A stretch of 64,000 bases of DNA from Brevundimonas sp. NIBR10 (GCF_027912515.1 NZ_CP115464.1:3821501-3885500), one strand, 5' to 3'; counted from the first letter of the stretch, positions 31,778 through 40,723 are shown. Numbers and translations: made by a program. The notes: generated from the letters alone by a model not told the origin.

Positions 31778-34168
31778 CTATAGATACCAGTCCTGGCCGT
31801 GGAAGCCGCGTGCGCCCTCAAGGTCCAGCATGAACCGGCCGGTGTGCGGCGACAGGTCGAAGGCCATGTCGGTGTCGAACAGGTCGATCTCGTCGGCTCC
31901 CGGCAGGGTCTGGGGGCCGGTGTCCTTGACCGCCGGTTCCTCGCCGATCGCCCCGGTCGCCCACAGGATGTCGGACGCCACCAGCGTCGTGTTGGCCAGG
32001 CCGATGACCATGTCGGTCGATCCGTTTCCGCCCAGATCGACGAACAGGAACGACCCACCTTGCAGATAGGCGATGCCGAAGGTGTCGGCCGCCCCGGTCC
32101 GCACCAGCCGCAGGTCCAGCCTGTCGGTCCCGGACACGAAGCCGAAGATGCCGTCCGTCGCCGCCGCCGTCGAATCCGAGGCCGCCACATAGACGAAGGT
32201 ATCCGCCCCCGCGTCGCCGAACATCGCGTCCGCCCCACCACCGCCGGTGATCGTGTCGTTGCCCGCTCCGCCTGCGATCGGATCGGCCAGGCTGGTCCCG
32301 ATCAGGGTGTCGGCGACGCCTGAGCCCACCATGTAGATGCCGAACCCGCCCGAATAGATGAAGTCGGTCCCGTTGATCGCCCGTCCCGCCGCCGTGGTCA
32401 GGAAACTACCGCTCGCCGTCTCGGCATAGACGAAGCTGGAGCCATTGTCGGTCCTCAGGATCGAGATCGAGGTCGCACCGATCAGGTTGAGATCGATCCG
32501 GTCCTCGCCCGTGACGAAGTCGTACAGGTTGTCGAAGCCTGTCACCTGGTTGGAATCGCCCTGGGACACATAACGGAACACATCCCGCCCGGCCCCGCCC
32601 GCGATGGCGTCGGCCCCGCCGCCGCCGGTGATGGTATCGGCCCCGTCATTGCCCAGCAGGGGATCGGGGCGAGACGAGCCGACGATGGTGTCGGCATCGG
32701 CCGAGCCGATGATGAAGGCGCCGATGGCTCCGTTGAAGATGAAGTCGTTCGAGTTCACCGCGCCGTTGACATAGGCTTGGAAGGCACCGCCCGGGGTTTC
32801 GGCAAAGACCACCGACACGCCGCCGGCCAGCCGGCCCACGCTGACGCTGGTCGGGTTCAGCGCCGTCAGGTCGATCCGGTCCGTCCCGGTCACGAAGTCG
32901 GTGATCGTATCCTGGAGCGCCGCCGTCGAGTTGCCCGTCGCCAGATAGCGGAAGGTGTCGGCCCCCGCCCCGCCGGTCATCGTGTCGGCGCCGGCGCCGC
33001 CGGTGATGATGTTGTTCGCGGCATTGCCGATGATGGTGTCGGCGCCCGCGCCGCCGATCGCGTTCTCGATCGTCACGCCGACCGCGATGGAGACGTTGCC
33101 GACCAGGCCCCCGACGTTCGAGAAGGCCCCGGCCCTCAGGTCGATGATCGCGTTCTGGGCATAGCCCGAAAAGTCGAAGGTGTCGGTCCCACCGGCATCC
33201 CAGACGGCGAAGACCACGGCCTGGGCCGCCGAGGTGACGCTGTACCAGCCACGGTCTGCAGTCGAGTTGAAGCCGTAGACGGTGTCGCCGGTCCGCGTCG
33301 TCATGTTGGCGCCGTACAGGCGCTGGACCGCGACGATGTCGTCCATCATCGGCGCGGCCGGATAGATGCGTGTGCCGTTCTGGACGAAGTTCGCGCCCGT
33401 GTTGGTCTCGTCGAAATAGCTCATCAGGGTGTACTGATAGCTGTCCTCGAAATAGGTCGCGTGGGCCGTATAGGTCGGCTGGTTCTCACCGGCGTTGTAT
33501 TCGGCCGGGTGGTCGATCCCCAGGGTATGGCCGATCTCGTGGACCATGGTCAGCAGCCCGTACTCGAACAGGGTGCCGGACTGGTTGTTCGTGTCCGTCG
33601 AATTGAACCACAGGTCGCCGGATGTCGACGAGGCCCCGCGAGGCCCCGGGAAGAAGGCGAAGGCGGCAGCGCCTGCCGCTCCGGCGGAATAGTTGCCGAA
33701 CAGCATGGTCGCGGCACCGGAATAGGCGCCCTCGCCCGATGTGCCGGTTCCCACACGCGTGAAGGTGATGTTGGCGACGTCCGACCAGCTCTGCAGCGCC
33801 AGCAGGGTGAAGGCGATCTGGGCCTCGGTGAAGCGGGTGAAGCCGGTGGTGCCGTCAGGCATGGTCGTCGGCGCCGCGTCACGGAAGGCGAAGGTGACGG
33901 TCGTCGCCGTGCCCAGGGTTCCGCCGCCCGCCGATTCCCAGCTGACATTGGTCCGCGTCAGCTGGTTACCCGCCGCCGTGGTGGTCAGCGAGGGTCGGCC
34001 GTTGGGGCCGGTACCGCCGCGCTGGTCGGCGTTGAGCAGGCTGAACATCCCCTCGAAGTCCGCATGCATGGCCGGGCCGTAGCCACCATCCGCACCGCCG
34101 TCACCGTCGAACGGCACGAATCGCGATGAACCGACGCCTTGCAGGCCCTGAGCGCAGATGATGCACAT
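31778..34168 (-). CDS. Serralysin-like (M10B) RTX metalloprotease
   Basis: A 796-residue secreted protease. The extended zinc motif HEIGHTLGIDHP is near residue 209 and the Met-turn is in LMSYFDE. The C-terminal half contains three blocks of glycine-rich calcium-binding RTX nonapeptides (such as GGAGADTMTGGAGADTFRY) separated by repeated beta modules (TDFVTGTDRIDL-like). There is no Sec signal, so export by a type I system through a C-terminal signal is expected. The start ATG follows GGGGG with 8-9 bases spacing; the N-terminus MCIICAQGLQG is unusually cysteine-rich. No type I transporter genes are in the window, so its exporter must be elsewhere. It is divergent from tldD. Confidence 0.92.
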   Translation of the reverse strand: MCIICAQGLQGVGSSRFVPFDGDGGADGGYGPAMHADFEGMFSLLNADQRGGTGPNGRPSLTTTAAGNQLTRTNVSWESAGGGTLGTATTVTFAFRDAAPTTMPDGTTGFTRFTEAQIAFTLLALQSWSDVANITFTRVGTGTSGEGAYSGAATMLFGNYSAGAAGAAAFAFFPGPRGASSTSGDLWFNSTDTNNQSGTLFEYGLLTMVHEIGHTLGIDHPAEYNAGENQPTYTAHATYFEDSYQYTLMSYFDETNTGANFVQNGTRIYPAAPMMDDIVAVQRLYGANMTTRTGDTVYGFNSTADRGWYSVTSAAQAVVFAVWDAGGTDTFDFSGYAQNAIIDLRAGAFSNVGGLVGNVSIAVGVTIENAIGGAGADTIIGNAANNIITGGAGADTMTGGAGADTFRYLATGNSTAALQDTITDFVTGTDRIDLTALNPTSVSVGRLAGGVSVVFAETPGGAFQAYVNGAVNSNDFIFNGAIGAFIIGSADADTIVGSSRPDPLLGNDGADTITGGGGADAIAGGAGRDVFRYVSQGDSNQVTGFDNLYDFVTGEDRIDLNLIGATSISILRTDNGSSFVYAETASGSFLTTAAGRAINGTDFIYSGGFGIYMVGSGVADTLIGTSLADPIAGGAGNDTITGGGGADAMFGDAGADTFVYVAASDSTAAATDGIFGFVSGTDRLDLRLVRTGAADTFGIAYLQGGSFLFVDLGGNGSTDMVIGLANTTLVASDILWATGAIGEEPAVKDTGPQTLPGADEIDLFDTDMAFDLSPHTGRFMLDLEGARGFHGQDWYL

Positions 34169-34282
34169 GATTTCATTCCCCCTATTGCCGTTATTCGACG
34201 CCACATTACAGCGTGATGCAAGAGCCCATATTTTGCTGCAGGTGCGTAACCCCTTGCCATCGTTGAACTTAGCGAGCGCGCC

Positions 34283-34311
34283 GTGACGCGGCGCAACAAA
34301 CACCCTATCTA
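34283..34311 (+). promoter_or_regulatory. Candidate tldD promoter giving a leaderless transcript
   Basis: GTGACG (34283-34288) and TATCTA (34306-34311) are 17 bases apart. A start 6-7 bases downstream would fall on or next to the tldD ATG at 34318. The -10 element lies inside the palindrome ACCCTA-TC-TAGGGT (34302-34315), a possible operator. The -35 match is weak. Confidence 0.4.
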
Positions 34312-34317
34312 GGGTTC

Positions 34318-35748
34318 ATGACCATCGCCGTTGCCCAGCCGCCCATCCTCGACACCGCCGGCGTCGACCCTTCCGAAGCCCTGTCGATCCTTCAAGGCGC
34401 GCTTCACGGAGCCGACGACGGGGAGCTGTTCCTCGAACGATCCGAATCCGAATCCCTGGTCTTCGACGACGGCCGGCTGAAATCCGCCGCCTATGATGCC
34501 TCGGAAGGGTTCGGCCTGCGGGTCGTGGCGGGCGAGACCGCCGGATACGCCCACGCCAACGAGATATCGGCCGCCGCCATGCGCCGCGCCGCCGACAGCG
34601 CCTCCCTCGCCAAGGCCGGCCACGCGGGCGTCTCCGCCGAAGGGCCGCGAGCGACCAACCAGAAACTCTACGACGCCGTCGACCCCCTCGCCTCCCCCGC
34701 CTTCTCGGACAAGATCGCCCTGTTGTCGGAGATCGATGCCTGGGCCCGCGCCCGCGATCCGCGCGTGGTCCAGGTCTCGGCCTCCATCGTCGGCGAACGT
34801 CGCCAGATCGAGATCCTGAGGGCCGACGGCCTGACGGTGCGCGACCTCCGACCCCTGGTCCGGCTGAACGTCTCGGTCACGGTCGAGCGTGACGGCCGCC
34901 GCGAAAGCGCCTCCTCCGGCGCCGGCGGCCGCGCCGGGTTCGAGACCTGGATCGCGCCGGACCGCTGGCAGGGTCAGGTGGACGAGGCCCTGCGCCAGGC
35001 CCTGGTCAATCTCGACGCCGTCGACTGCCCGGCCGGAGAGATGGACGTGGTTCTGGGCGCCGGCTGGCCCGGCGTCCTGTTGCACGAGGCCATCGGCCAC
35101 GGCTTCGAGGGCGATTTCCACAGGAAGGGCTCGTCGGTCTTCACCGGCATGATGGGCAAGCGGGTCGCCGCCCCCGGCGTCACCGTCGTCGACGACGGCT
35201 CGATCGCCGGCCGGCGCGGCTCCCTGTCGGTCGATGACGAGGGCACCCCGACGTCGCGCACCGTCCTGATCGAGGACGGCATCATGGTCGGGCTGATGAA
35301 CGATCGGTTGAGCGCCCGTCAGCTGGGTCAGCGCGCCACCGGCAACGGTCGCCGCCAGTCCTTCGCCCACGTCCCCATGCCGCGAATGACCAATACCTTC
35401 ATGGAGGGCGGCCGGGACAAGCAGGCCGACATGATCGCCTCGACCAAGCGAGGTCTCTATGCCGCCAACTTCGGCGGCGGCCAGGTCGACATCACCAACG
35501 GCAAATTCGTCTTCCAGTGCACCGAGGCCTATCTGATCGAGGACGGCAGGATCACCGCCCCGGTGCGCGGGGCCACCCTGATCGGCGACGGGGCCACGGC
35601 ATTACAGAACGTCACCATGATCGGCGACGACTTCGCCTTCGATCCCGGCGTCGGGGTCTGCGGCAAGGCAGGCCAGGGCGTTCCCGTCGGCATCGGCCAG
35701 CCCTCGCTCAAGATCGGCGGCCTGACGGTCGGCGGCACCGCCGTCTGA
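34318..35748 (+). CDS. tldD: Metalloprotease TldD
   Basis: A 476-residue subunit of the TldD/TldE peptidase, which degrades unfolded peptides and matures some modified peptides. The zinc motif HEAIGHGFEGD (HExxxH) starts at residue 256, followed by the conserved KGSSVFTGMMGKRV and, near the end, GGGQVDITNGKFVFQCTEAYLIEDG. Length and motifs are those of TldD, the catalytic subunit, rather than TldE/PmbA. The partner gene is not in this window. The ATG has no well-placed ribosome-binding site, fitting a leaderless transcript. Confidence 0.95.
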   Translation: MTIAVAQPPILDTAGVDPSEALSILQGALHGADDGELFLERSESESLVFDDGRLKSAAYDASEGFGLRVVAGETAGYAHANEISAAAMRRAADSASLAKAGHAGVSAEGPRATNQKLYDAVDPLASPAFSDKIALLSEIDAWARARDPRVVQVSASIVGERRQIEILRADGLTVRDLRPLVRLNVSVTVERDGRRESASSGAGGRAGFETWIAPDRWQGQVDEALRQALVNLDAVDCPAGEMDVVLGAGWPGVLLHEAIGHGFEGDFHRKGSSVFTGMMGKRVAAPGVTVVDDGSIAGRRGSLSVDDEGTPTSRTVLIEDGIMVGLMNDRLSARQLGQRATGNGRRQSFAHVPMPRMTNTFMEGGRDKQADMIASTKRGLYAANFGGGQVDITNGKFVFQCTEAYLIEDGRITAPVRGATLIGDGATALQNVTMIGDDFAFDPGVGVCGKAGQGVPVGIGQPSLKIGGLTVGGTAV

Positions 35749-35864
35749 GTTCGGGCGACGCGGATCGGTCAGGAACCGCCGCCCCGTCGCCGCATTGTGA
35801 TGGCGCAGGCGTTGACGACAGGGCGGACAAACGGGCTCATCGAGCTCTCATCGGAGGCGGCGTC

Positions 35865-36458
35865 ATGTCCCATCCCCTTCTCGACCGGCTCAGTGAGCTG
35901 AAGGTTCGCTGGTGGATCGCGGGCGGCGTCGCTGTCCTGGCACTGACTCTGGGCGGCTTTGCCCTGACCAACCGGGGCGCGGCCGACGCAGAAAGCGCCA
36001 CCGGCCCGGCCCTCAACATCGCGGTCGTCCCCCCGGTCGAGCGCGAGGTCCAGCCCGGCGACGTCATGGATGTCGGGGCCCTGAACAACGGCTTCGACGG
36101 CCGGATGCCGGAGCCCGTGCCGTCCGAACAGCCCGACTTCTACGCCGAACAGCCTGCCTATGTGGAAGACGACTGGCGCGCCGAGGATCGCGAGGCCCCC
36201 CGGTACAATGACCGGGCCTATGACGACCGGGCGCGATACGCCGAACCGGCCCCGCGCCAGGAAGAACGCCGCGACGACTACCAGCCCCGACCCCTGGCCT
36301 TCGGTTTCGACGCCCCCCGCCCCGACTGGCGCGCCGAACGCGAGGCCCGTCGCGCCGACATGGAGGCCCGGATGGAAGCCCGCGCCCGCGATGACGCCGA
36401 CCGCCGCGTCTATTCCTCGTCGGGTGGCCGCCTGTCGCGCGACAGCGAGTTCTACTGA
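35865..36458 (+). CDS. Single-span membrane protein with charged repeats, unknown function
   Basis: A 197-residue protein starting at an ATG with GGAGG 7 bases upstream. Residues about 16-36 (WWIAGGVAVLALTLGGFAL) form one transmembrane helix after a short cytoplasmic N-terminus. The rest should be periplasmic and is low in complexity, rich in Arg, Asp, Glu, Tyr and Pro (for example PRYNDRAYDDRARYAEP), with a probable helical REARRADMEARMEARARDDADRR stretch. It looks disordered or coiled-coil. It lies 116 bases after tldD on the same strand and overlaps the end of the converging TraB-like gene by 7 bases. Family not recognised. Confidence 0.7.
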   Translation: MSHPLLDRLSELKVRWWIAGGVAVLALTLGGFALTNRGAADAESATGPALNIAVVPPVEREVQPGDVMDVGALNNGFDGRMPEPVPSEQPDFYAEQPAYVEDDWRAEDREAPRYNDRAYDDRARYAEPAPRQEERRDDYQPRPLAFGFDAPRPDWRAEREARRADMEARMEARARDDADRRVYSSSGGRLSRDSEFY

Positions 36459-37417
36459 ACCCCGTCAGACTTCCACACCGGCCCGATCACCTCCAGCCCC
36501 TGGGCCTCCAGCTGGTCCAGCACCCCACCCGGCTCGGCGAGAATGCGCAGGGGTGCCACCGCCAGGGTGACGCCGGGCTCGCCAAGGACAGCCGTCGTGG
36601 CCTGGGCCCACTGGGTCCGCAACACGGGCGCGATCTCCGGATCGCCCGACGGCCAGCAGACGTTCAGCGCCTTGTCCAGTGGCGTGGCCAGCACTTCGGG
36701 CACCCGCAGCGACCGCCACGCCTCGATGCGCGCAGCGGCCCCCGCAGGTCCCGCCTCTGCCGCCGCGATCGCCGCCTCGATACAGGGCAGATAGATCTGG
36801 GGCGGCTGGGTGATCAGGTTGTCGATCAGCTCATCGCCGCGCACGACCCCCACCGGCTTGCCGTCGACATCGGCCTCTCGCGCCGCACGCCGCACCGCAT
36901 CGGTCGCGCCTCGTCCCCGTCGATCAAGCCCCGCCTTTTCCAGCAGGTCGAACCCCAGGGCGACGAAGCTCTGGGTGCGCCACCGGTCGCCGCGCTCGCC
37001 CGCCATCACCGTCTCCAGCCGCGCCTGCAGTTCGGGCGACAGATAGTCGGCGCTGGTCGTGCCATTGGGCAGGTTGGCGATGGTCCGCATCCGCCAGACC
37101 AGCCGCAGCAGGTCGCTGATCGAGGCCTCGGCCTGGACCGGATAGAGGATCCGCTGCGACCGCGCCGTCGCCGCTTCCAGCGCCTCGGGCCGCCAGTCGA
37201 AGTCGCGCGGCACCCCGCCGATGGCTCCGACGAGGATGACGGTAGATCCGCCCTGCTCGACCTGCCAGATCGGCGACCCCGCCCGGCGGGCGGTGACGAC
37301 GACATCATCGACCGTCGTGGCCTCAGGTTCCGGAACATCCTGAGCAAAAGCCGCAGTCTGCAACGCCAGAGCGCTCAGAACAGCAACGGAGACCTTAAGC
37401 CAGCCCGATGTCTTCAT
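36452..37417 (-). CDS. TraB/GumN-family exported protein
   Basis: A 321-residue protein with signal peptide MKTSGWLKVSVAVLSALALQ... cleaved near AFAQ. The segment SPIWQVEQGGSTVILVGAIGGVP matches the N-terminal signature of the TraB/GumN group, and RGDELIDNLITQPPQIYLP lies where the family's second conserved region falls. The GxxH-type histidine of TraB proteases is replaced here (GAIGG), so peptidase activity is doubtful. Monocistronic and divergent from a TonB receptor gene. A TTG two codons upstream is an alternative start. Confidence 0.72.
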   Translation of the reverse strand: MKTSGWLKVSVAVLSALALQTAAFAQDVPEPEATTVDDVVVTARRAGSPIWQVEQGGSTVILVGAIGGVPRDFDWRPEALEAATARSQRILYPVQAEASISDLLRLVWRMRTIANLPNGTTSADYLSPELQARLETVMAGERGDRWRTQSFVALGFDLLEKAGLDRRGRGATDAVRRAAREADVDGKPVGVVRGDELIDNLITQPPQIYLPCIEAAIAAAEAGPAGAAARIEAWRSLRVPEVLATPLDKALNVCWPSGDPEIAPVLRTQWAQATTAVLGEPGVTLAVAPLRILAEPGGVLDQLEAQGLEVIGPVWKSDGVQ

Positions 37418-37561
37418 GACCAAATAAAGGCGGATGATTACAGAACATCCACCTTACTCCCTCTAATATGTCCGAGATTTAATCCACCTGTCCGTCTTGT
37501 AACTGGAGACGTCGCCCCTGTCCCGGCAAACCTCGGCGTGTAACGAGGGGAACCCCAGGCG

Positions 37562-39637
37562 ATGACCAAGACCATTCTTCTGGCCGGAACGGCCATACTG
37601 TTCAGCGCCGGCGCGGCCTTCGCCGAGCCCGACCCGAAGCCCCAGGTCGCCGAGGCCCCCGTGCCGACCGGCCCGACCCAAAGCGCGCCTCTGGTGGACG
37701 CGAACCAGCGCGGCGTGCTGGTCTTCACCCCCGACTTCTTCGCCGCCCAGCGCCCGAATACGGCGCTCGACATGGTCAACCGGGTGCCCGGATTCTCGGT
37801 CGAGGACGGATCGGGCAGCCGGGGATTTGAAGGCGCGGTCGGCAACGTCCTGATCAACAACGCCCGCCCGGCGTCGAAGTCGGACACCGGCTCCAACGTA
37901 CTGTCGCGCACCACCGCCGCCCAGGTCGAGCGGATCGAGCTGATCCGCGGCGGTGCGCCCGGCATCGACATGCAGGGCTATTCGGTGATCGCCAACGTGA
38001 TCCTGAAGACCCAGAACAGCCACCAGTCGATCTTCTCCATCGACGGGGTCTTCTTCGACGGCGGGCGCGACATCTTTGGTGCCCGCTATCAGTATACGGC
38101 CAAGGTCGGCGAACGGTCGTGGGGCGTTACCCTGGCCGACGGCATGGGGATGAGCGATTCCAACGGCCCGGGCCGCAGCATCCGCCGCAATGCCTCCGGC
38201 GTCATCATCCGCGACGAGACCTTCCGCAACGACCAGGGCGGCGGCGGCCAGGCCATTCGCGGCAACTATTCCGGCCCCCTGTTCGGCGGCAAGATCGACG
38301 CCACCTCGCGCCTCGGCGTCAACGACTACGAGAGCTGGCAGGAACTGCGCTCCGCGACCTCGTTCCGCCGCAGCGAATACCAGGACGACGAGACCAACGG
38401 CGAGTTGGGCCTGACCTGGACGCGTCCGCTCAACCCGCGCTGGACCCTGGAAATGCGGGCGATCCACGAGTTCGAGCAGTCCGAGGACGTCTCCACCTCG
38501 AACACCCGCATCAACGGCGTCGACGATCCGGTGCAGGTCTTCGCGTCCGAGGGTGACGAGTCGGAATCCATCGTCCGCGCCCTGCTGCGCAACGAACGCT
38601 CGCCGACCCTCACGTTCGAGGGCGGTGCCGAACTGGCCTACAACATGCTGGACGTCACCCAGGCCTTCTCTATCGGCGGAACCAACGTCCCCCTGCCCTC
38701 GGCCTCGGTCAAGGTCGAGGAAACGCGCGGCGAGGCCTTCGGCAAGGGCACCTGGCGCGTACGGCCGAACCTGACGCTCGAGGCCGGCCTGCGCCTCGAA
38801 GGCTCGACCATCAGCCAGTCCGGCGACGCCAATCAGGAAAAGTCCTTCTTCTTCGCCAAACCGCGCTTCTTGGCCACCTGGACCCCCATGCCCAATAACC
38901 AGCTGCGCTTCCGCTTCGAGCGCGAACTGGGCCAGCTCGACTTCGGCGATTTCGCGGCCTCGGCCGAGCTCAGCGACGGCACGGTGTTCGGCGGCAATGT
39001 CGATCTGGAGCCGGAACAGCGCTGGATCTCTGAACTGGCCTATGAGCGCCGCTTCTGGGGCGAAGGGATCGTCGCGATCGGCTATCGCCATGACGAGATC
39101 ATCGACGTGATCGACCGCCTGCCCCTGCCCGGCGGCCTGTCGGCGACCGGCAACATCGGCGACGGGACCCTGGATCAACTGTCGCTCAATGTGGTGATCC
39201 CCCTCGACAAGCTGAAGATCCCGGGCGGCCGCTTCACCTTCCGCAACGACTGGAACAAGACCAGCGTCACCGACCCGACCACCGGCGAGGAACGGCCGAT
39301 CTCGGGCGTCCGCGCCAGCCAGGCCAACGTCGCCTTCCAGCAGGACATCACCAGCTGGAAGATCCAGTACGGCATCGCCTGGCTGCCTCGCCTGCACCAG
39401 GCCAGCTATGACCCGGACCAGACCAACTCGTTCCGCGGGGCCAACTATTTCGAGAGCTTCATCGAATACAAGCCGACGCCGACCCTGTCGCTGCGCGCCC
39501 AGCTGAACATCTGGAACGACTTCACGACCCACCGCGAGGTCTATGCCAGCCGCAACCCGCGCACCCTCGCTTTCACCGAAGACCGCGAGATCGACCCCAA
39601 CACCTTCGTGTCGCTGCGGTTGAGGAAGACGTTCTAG
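37562..39637 (+). CDS. TonB-dependent outer-membrane receptor
   Basis: A 691-residue receptor with signal peptide MTKTILLAGTAILFSAGAAFA. The plug domain is seen at about residues 50-150 (NTALDMVNRVPGFSVEDGSGSRGFEGAVGNVLINNARP in part, and VERIELIRGGAPGIDMQGYSVIANVILK). The barrel covers the rest and ends in a C-terminal aromatic residue (SLRLRKTF) for outer-membrane insertion. The TonB box is not obvious. The substrate is unknown; there is no adjacent transporter or regulator. A TraB-like gene is divergent from it. Confidence 0.9.
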   Translation: MTKTILLAGTAILFSAGAAFAEPDPKPQVAEAPVPTGPTQSAPLVDANQRGVLVFTPDFFAAQRPNTALDMVNRVPGFSVEDGSGSRGFEGAVGNVLINNARPASKSDTGSNVLSRTTAAQVERIELIRGGAPGIDMQGYSVIANVILKTQNSHQSIFSIDGVFFDGGRDIFGARYQYTAKVGERSWGVTLADGMGMSDSNGPGRSIRRNASGVIIRDETFRNDQGGGGQAIRGNYSGPLFGGKIDATSRLGVNDYESWQELRSATSFRRSEYQDDETNGELGLTWTRPLNPRWTLEMRAIHEFEQSEDVSTSNTRINGVDDPVQVFASEGDESESIVRALLRNERSPTLTFEGGAELAYNMLDVTQAFSIGGTNVPLPSASVKVEETRGEAFGKGTWRVRPNLTLEAGLRLEGSTISQSGDANQEKSFFFAKPRFLATWTPMPNNQLRFRFERELGQLDFGDFAASAELSDGTVFGGNVDLEPEQRWISELAYERRFWGEGIVAIGYRHDEIIDVIDRLPLPGGLSATGNIGDGTLDQLSLNVVIPLDKLKIPGGRFTFRNDWNKTSVTDPTTGEERPISGVRASQANVAFQQDITSWKIQYGIAWLPRLHQASYDPDQTNSFRGANYFESFIEYKPTPTLSLRAQLNIWNDFTTHREVYASRNPRTLAFTEDREIDPNTFVSLRLRKTF

Positions 39638-39638
39638 A

Positions 39639-39732
39639 GGCCGTCGCGAGCGAAGAGCCGAATTGTCATCCCGGCCGTAGCAAAGCCAAGAGCCGCGTTG
39701 TCATCCCGGCCGTAGCGAAGCGAAGAGCCGGG
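39639..39732. repeat. Tandem 36-bp intergenic repeat
   Basis: Two nearly identical units of about 36 bp (39662-39697 and 39698-39732) share TTGTCATCCCGGCCGTAGC followed by RAAGCSAAGAGCCG, after a shorter degenerate copy (39639-39661). The last unit is itself palindromic at its edges (TCCCGGC...GCCGGGA). It begins just after the TonB receptor stop codon. This is the start of a 627-bp stretch (39638-40264) without a protein gene. Confidence 0.8.
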
Positions 39733-39754
39733 ACGTCGACCCAGCACATCCACA

Positions 39755-39789
39755 TCTCCCGGAAATCGCGCCAGCGATTGTCCGGGAGA
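39755..39789. repeat. Strong intergenic hairpin
   Basis: TCTCCCGGA-AATCGC-GCCA-GCGATT-G-TCCGGGAGA gives a 15-bp stem with one bulge and a 4-base loop. No T-run follows on either strand, so it is more likely part of a dispersed repeat than an intrinsic terminator. From here to about 39970 I see no gene or further structure. Confidence 0.6.
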
Positions 39790-39970
39790 AAACATGGTCG
39801 CTCCTTTGCCGTCTCCTGGGCGGCACTTCGCGTCTGAAGGGATCAGTCTGAAAGGGGCCGCGCTGCCGCGATGAGCAATCATCCCCAGCACACCCCACGA
39901 CCGCCTCGTGACGGCTCTGTGCCGCGCGAATGCACACTGCGCTGAACCGACGATGTGGGGGAAGTTGGCC

Positions 39971-40005
39971 GGTCCCTTCAAACGCTTGCAGCGTCTGAAG
40001 GGACC
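39971..40005 (-). repeat. Hairpin immediately 3' of tRNA-Ala
   Basis: GGTCCCTTC...GAAGGGACC with an inner ACGCT-TGC-AGCGT pair forms a long stem 2 bases past the tRNA 3' end. It may help end or process the tRNA transcript, but there is no T-run after it. Confidence 0.55.
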
Positions 40006-40007
40006 GA

Positions 40008-40083
<76 letters not shown>

Positions 40084-40140
40084 GAACCTGGGACATACCG
40101 TCCTGGGTCGGATCGTCGGGTGTCCCCGGCGAGGCGGCGA

Positions 40141-40169
40141 TACCTATGTCAGGGCGATTTCTCGATCAA
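40141..40169 (-). promoter_or_regulatory. Candidate tRNA-Ala promoter
   Basis: On the minus strand TTGATC (40169-40164) and TAGGTA (40146-40141) are separated by 17 bases, about 58 bases upstream of the tRNA 5' end, leaving room for a short leader to be removed by RNase P. Confidence 0.5.
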
Positions 40170-40209
40170 CCCCGCCGAGGCAGTTTATTTTCGCTTGATC
40201 GAGATGCCG

Positions 40210-40239
40210 CTTGAGACCGGTTTTTCAACCGGCCTCAAG
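40210..40239 (-). repeat. Hairpin downstream of the TIGR02300-like gene
   Basis: CTTGAG-A-CCGGTT-TTTC-AACCGG-C-CTCAAG forms a 12-bp stem with one internal mismatch, 25 bases after the stop codon of the zinc-ribbon gene on the minus strand. It may act as a transcript end, but lacks a T-run. Confidence 0.5.
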
Positions 40240-40264
40240 TCTCGCGACCGCGCGCTGCGGCCTC

Positions 40265-40723
40265 CTACAGATCGTCGTCCTTGCCGCCCTTGGCGAGGTC
40301 TTCGTCGAAGGCGTCGTCGTCCTCGTCCTCGATGAAGGGGACGGAATCGTCGTCGTCGTCGGCCAGGACGTCGTCGTCGCCGTCGGTCGAGCCCATGCCG
40401 GCCTCTTCGGACGGATCGGCGACCGCGTCATCCTCGTCGTCGGGGGTCAGGATCGGCTCGTGGCCTTCCTGATCGATTTCGGGGGTGACGACTTCCTCTT
40501 CCTCGTCCTCGTCGCCGTCGGCCTTCTTGTCGACGACCTGATCTTCGGCGTCGTCAGCGGCGTAACCGCCGGGACGACCGCGGCGGCTACGCAGCTTGAT
40601 CGCCTCTTCGGGATCGAACTCGGTGTCGCACTTCGGGCAGTGGGCGGGGCGACGCGAAAGGTCGTAGAATTTGGCCTGGCAGTTCGGACAGACCTGCTTG
40701 GCGCCAAGTTGGGGATCGGCCAC
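40265..40723 (-). CDS. TIGR02300-like zinc-ribbon protein with acidic tail
   Basis: A 152-residue protein starting at a GTG ([16 protein letters not shown]), chosen because family members begin MAxPELGxKRxCP; an in-frame GTG at 40774 would add 17 unrelated residues. Two CxxC pairs (CPNC and CPKC, about residues 12-34) make a zinc ribbon around [15 protein letters not shown]. From about residue 70 the chain is almost entirely Asp and Glu, likely disordered. The family is conserved in alphaproteobacteria but has no known function. It is divergent from aroA. Confidence 0.82.
   Translation of the reverse strand: MADPQLGAKQVCPNCQAKFYDLSRRPAHCPKCDTEFDPEEAIKLRSRRGRPGGYAADDAEDQVVDKKADGDEDEEEEVVTPEIDQEGHEPILTPDDEDDAVADPSEEAGMGSTDGDDDVLADDDDDSVPFIEDEDDDAFDEDLAKGGKDDDL

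Noticed and set aside
39639-39732. CRISPR-like array
   Set aside because: Units are directly adjacent without spacers and there are only two full copies; no cas genes in the window.
39971-40005. Intrinsic terminator of the tRNA
   Set aside because: The stem is strong but there is no T-run on the minus strand, so I list it only as a hairpin.
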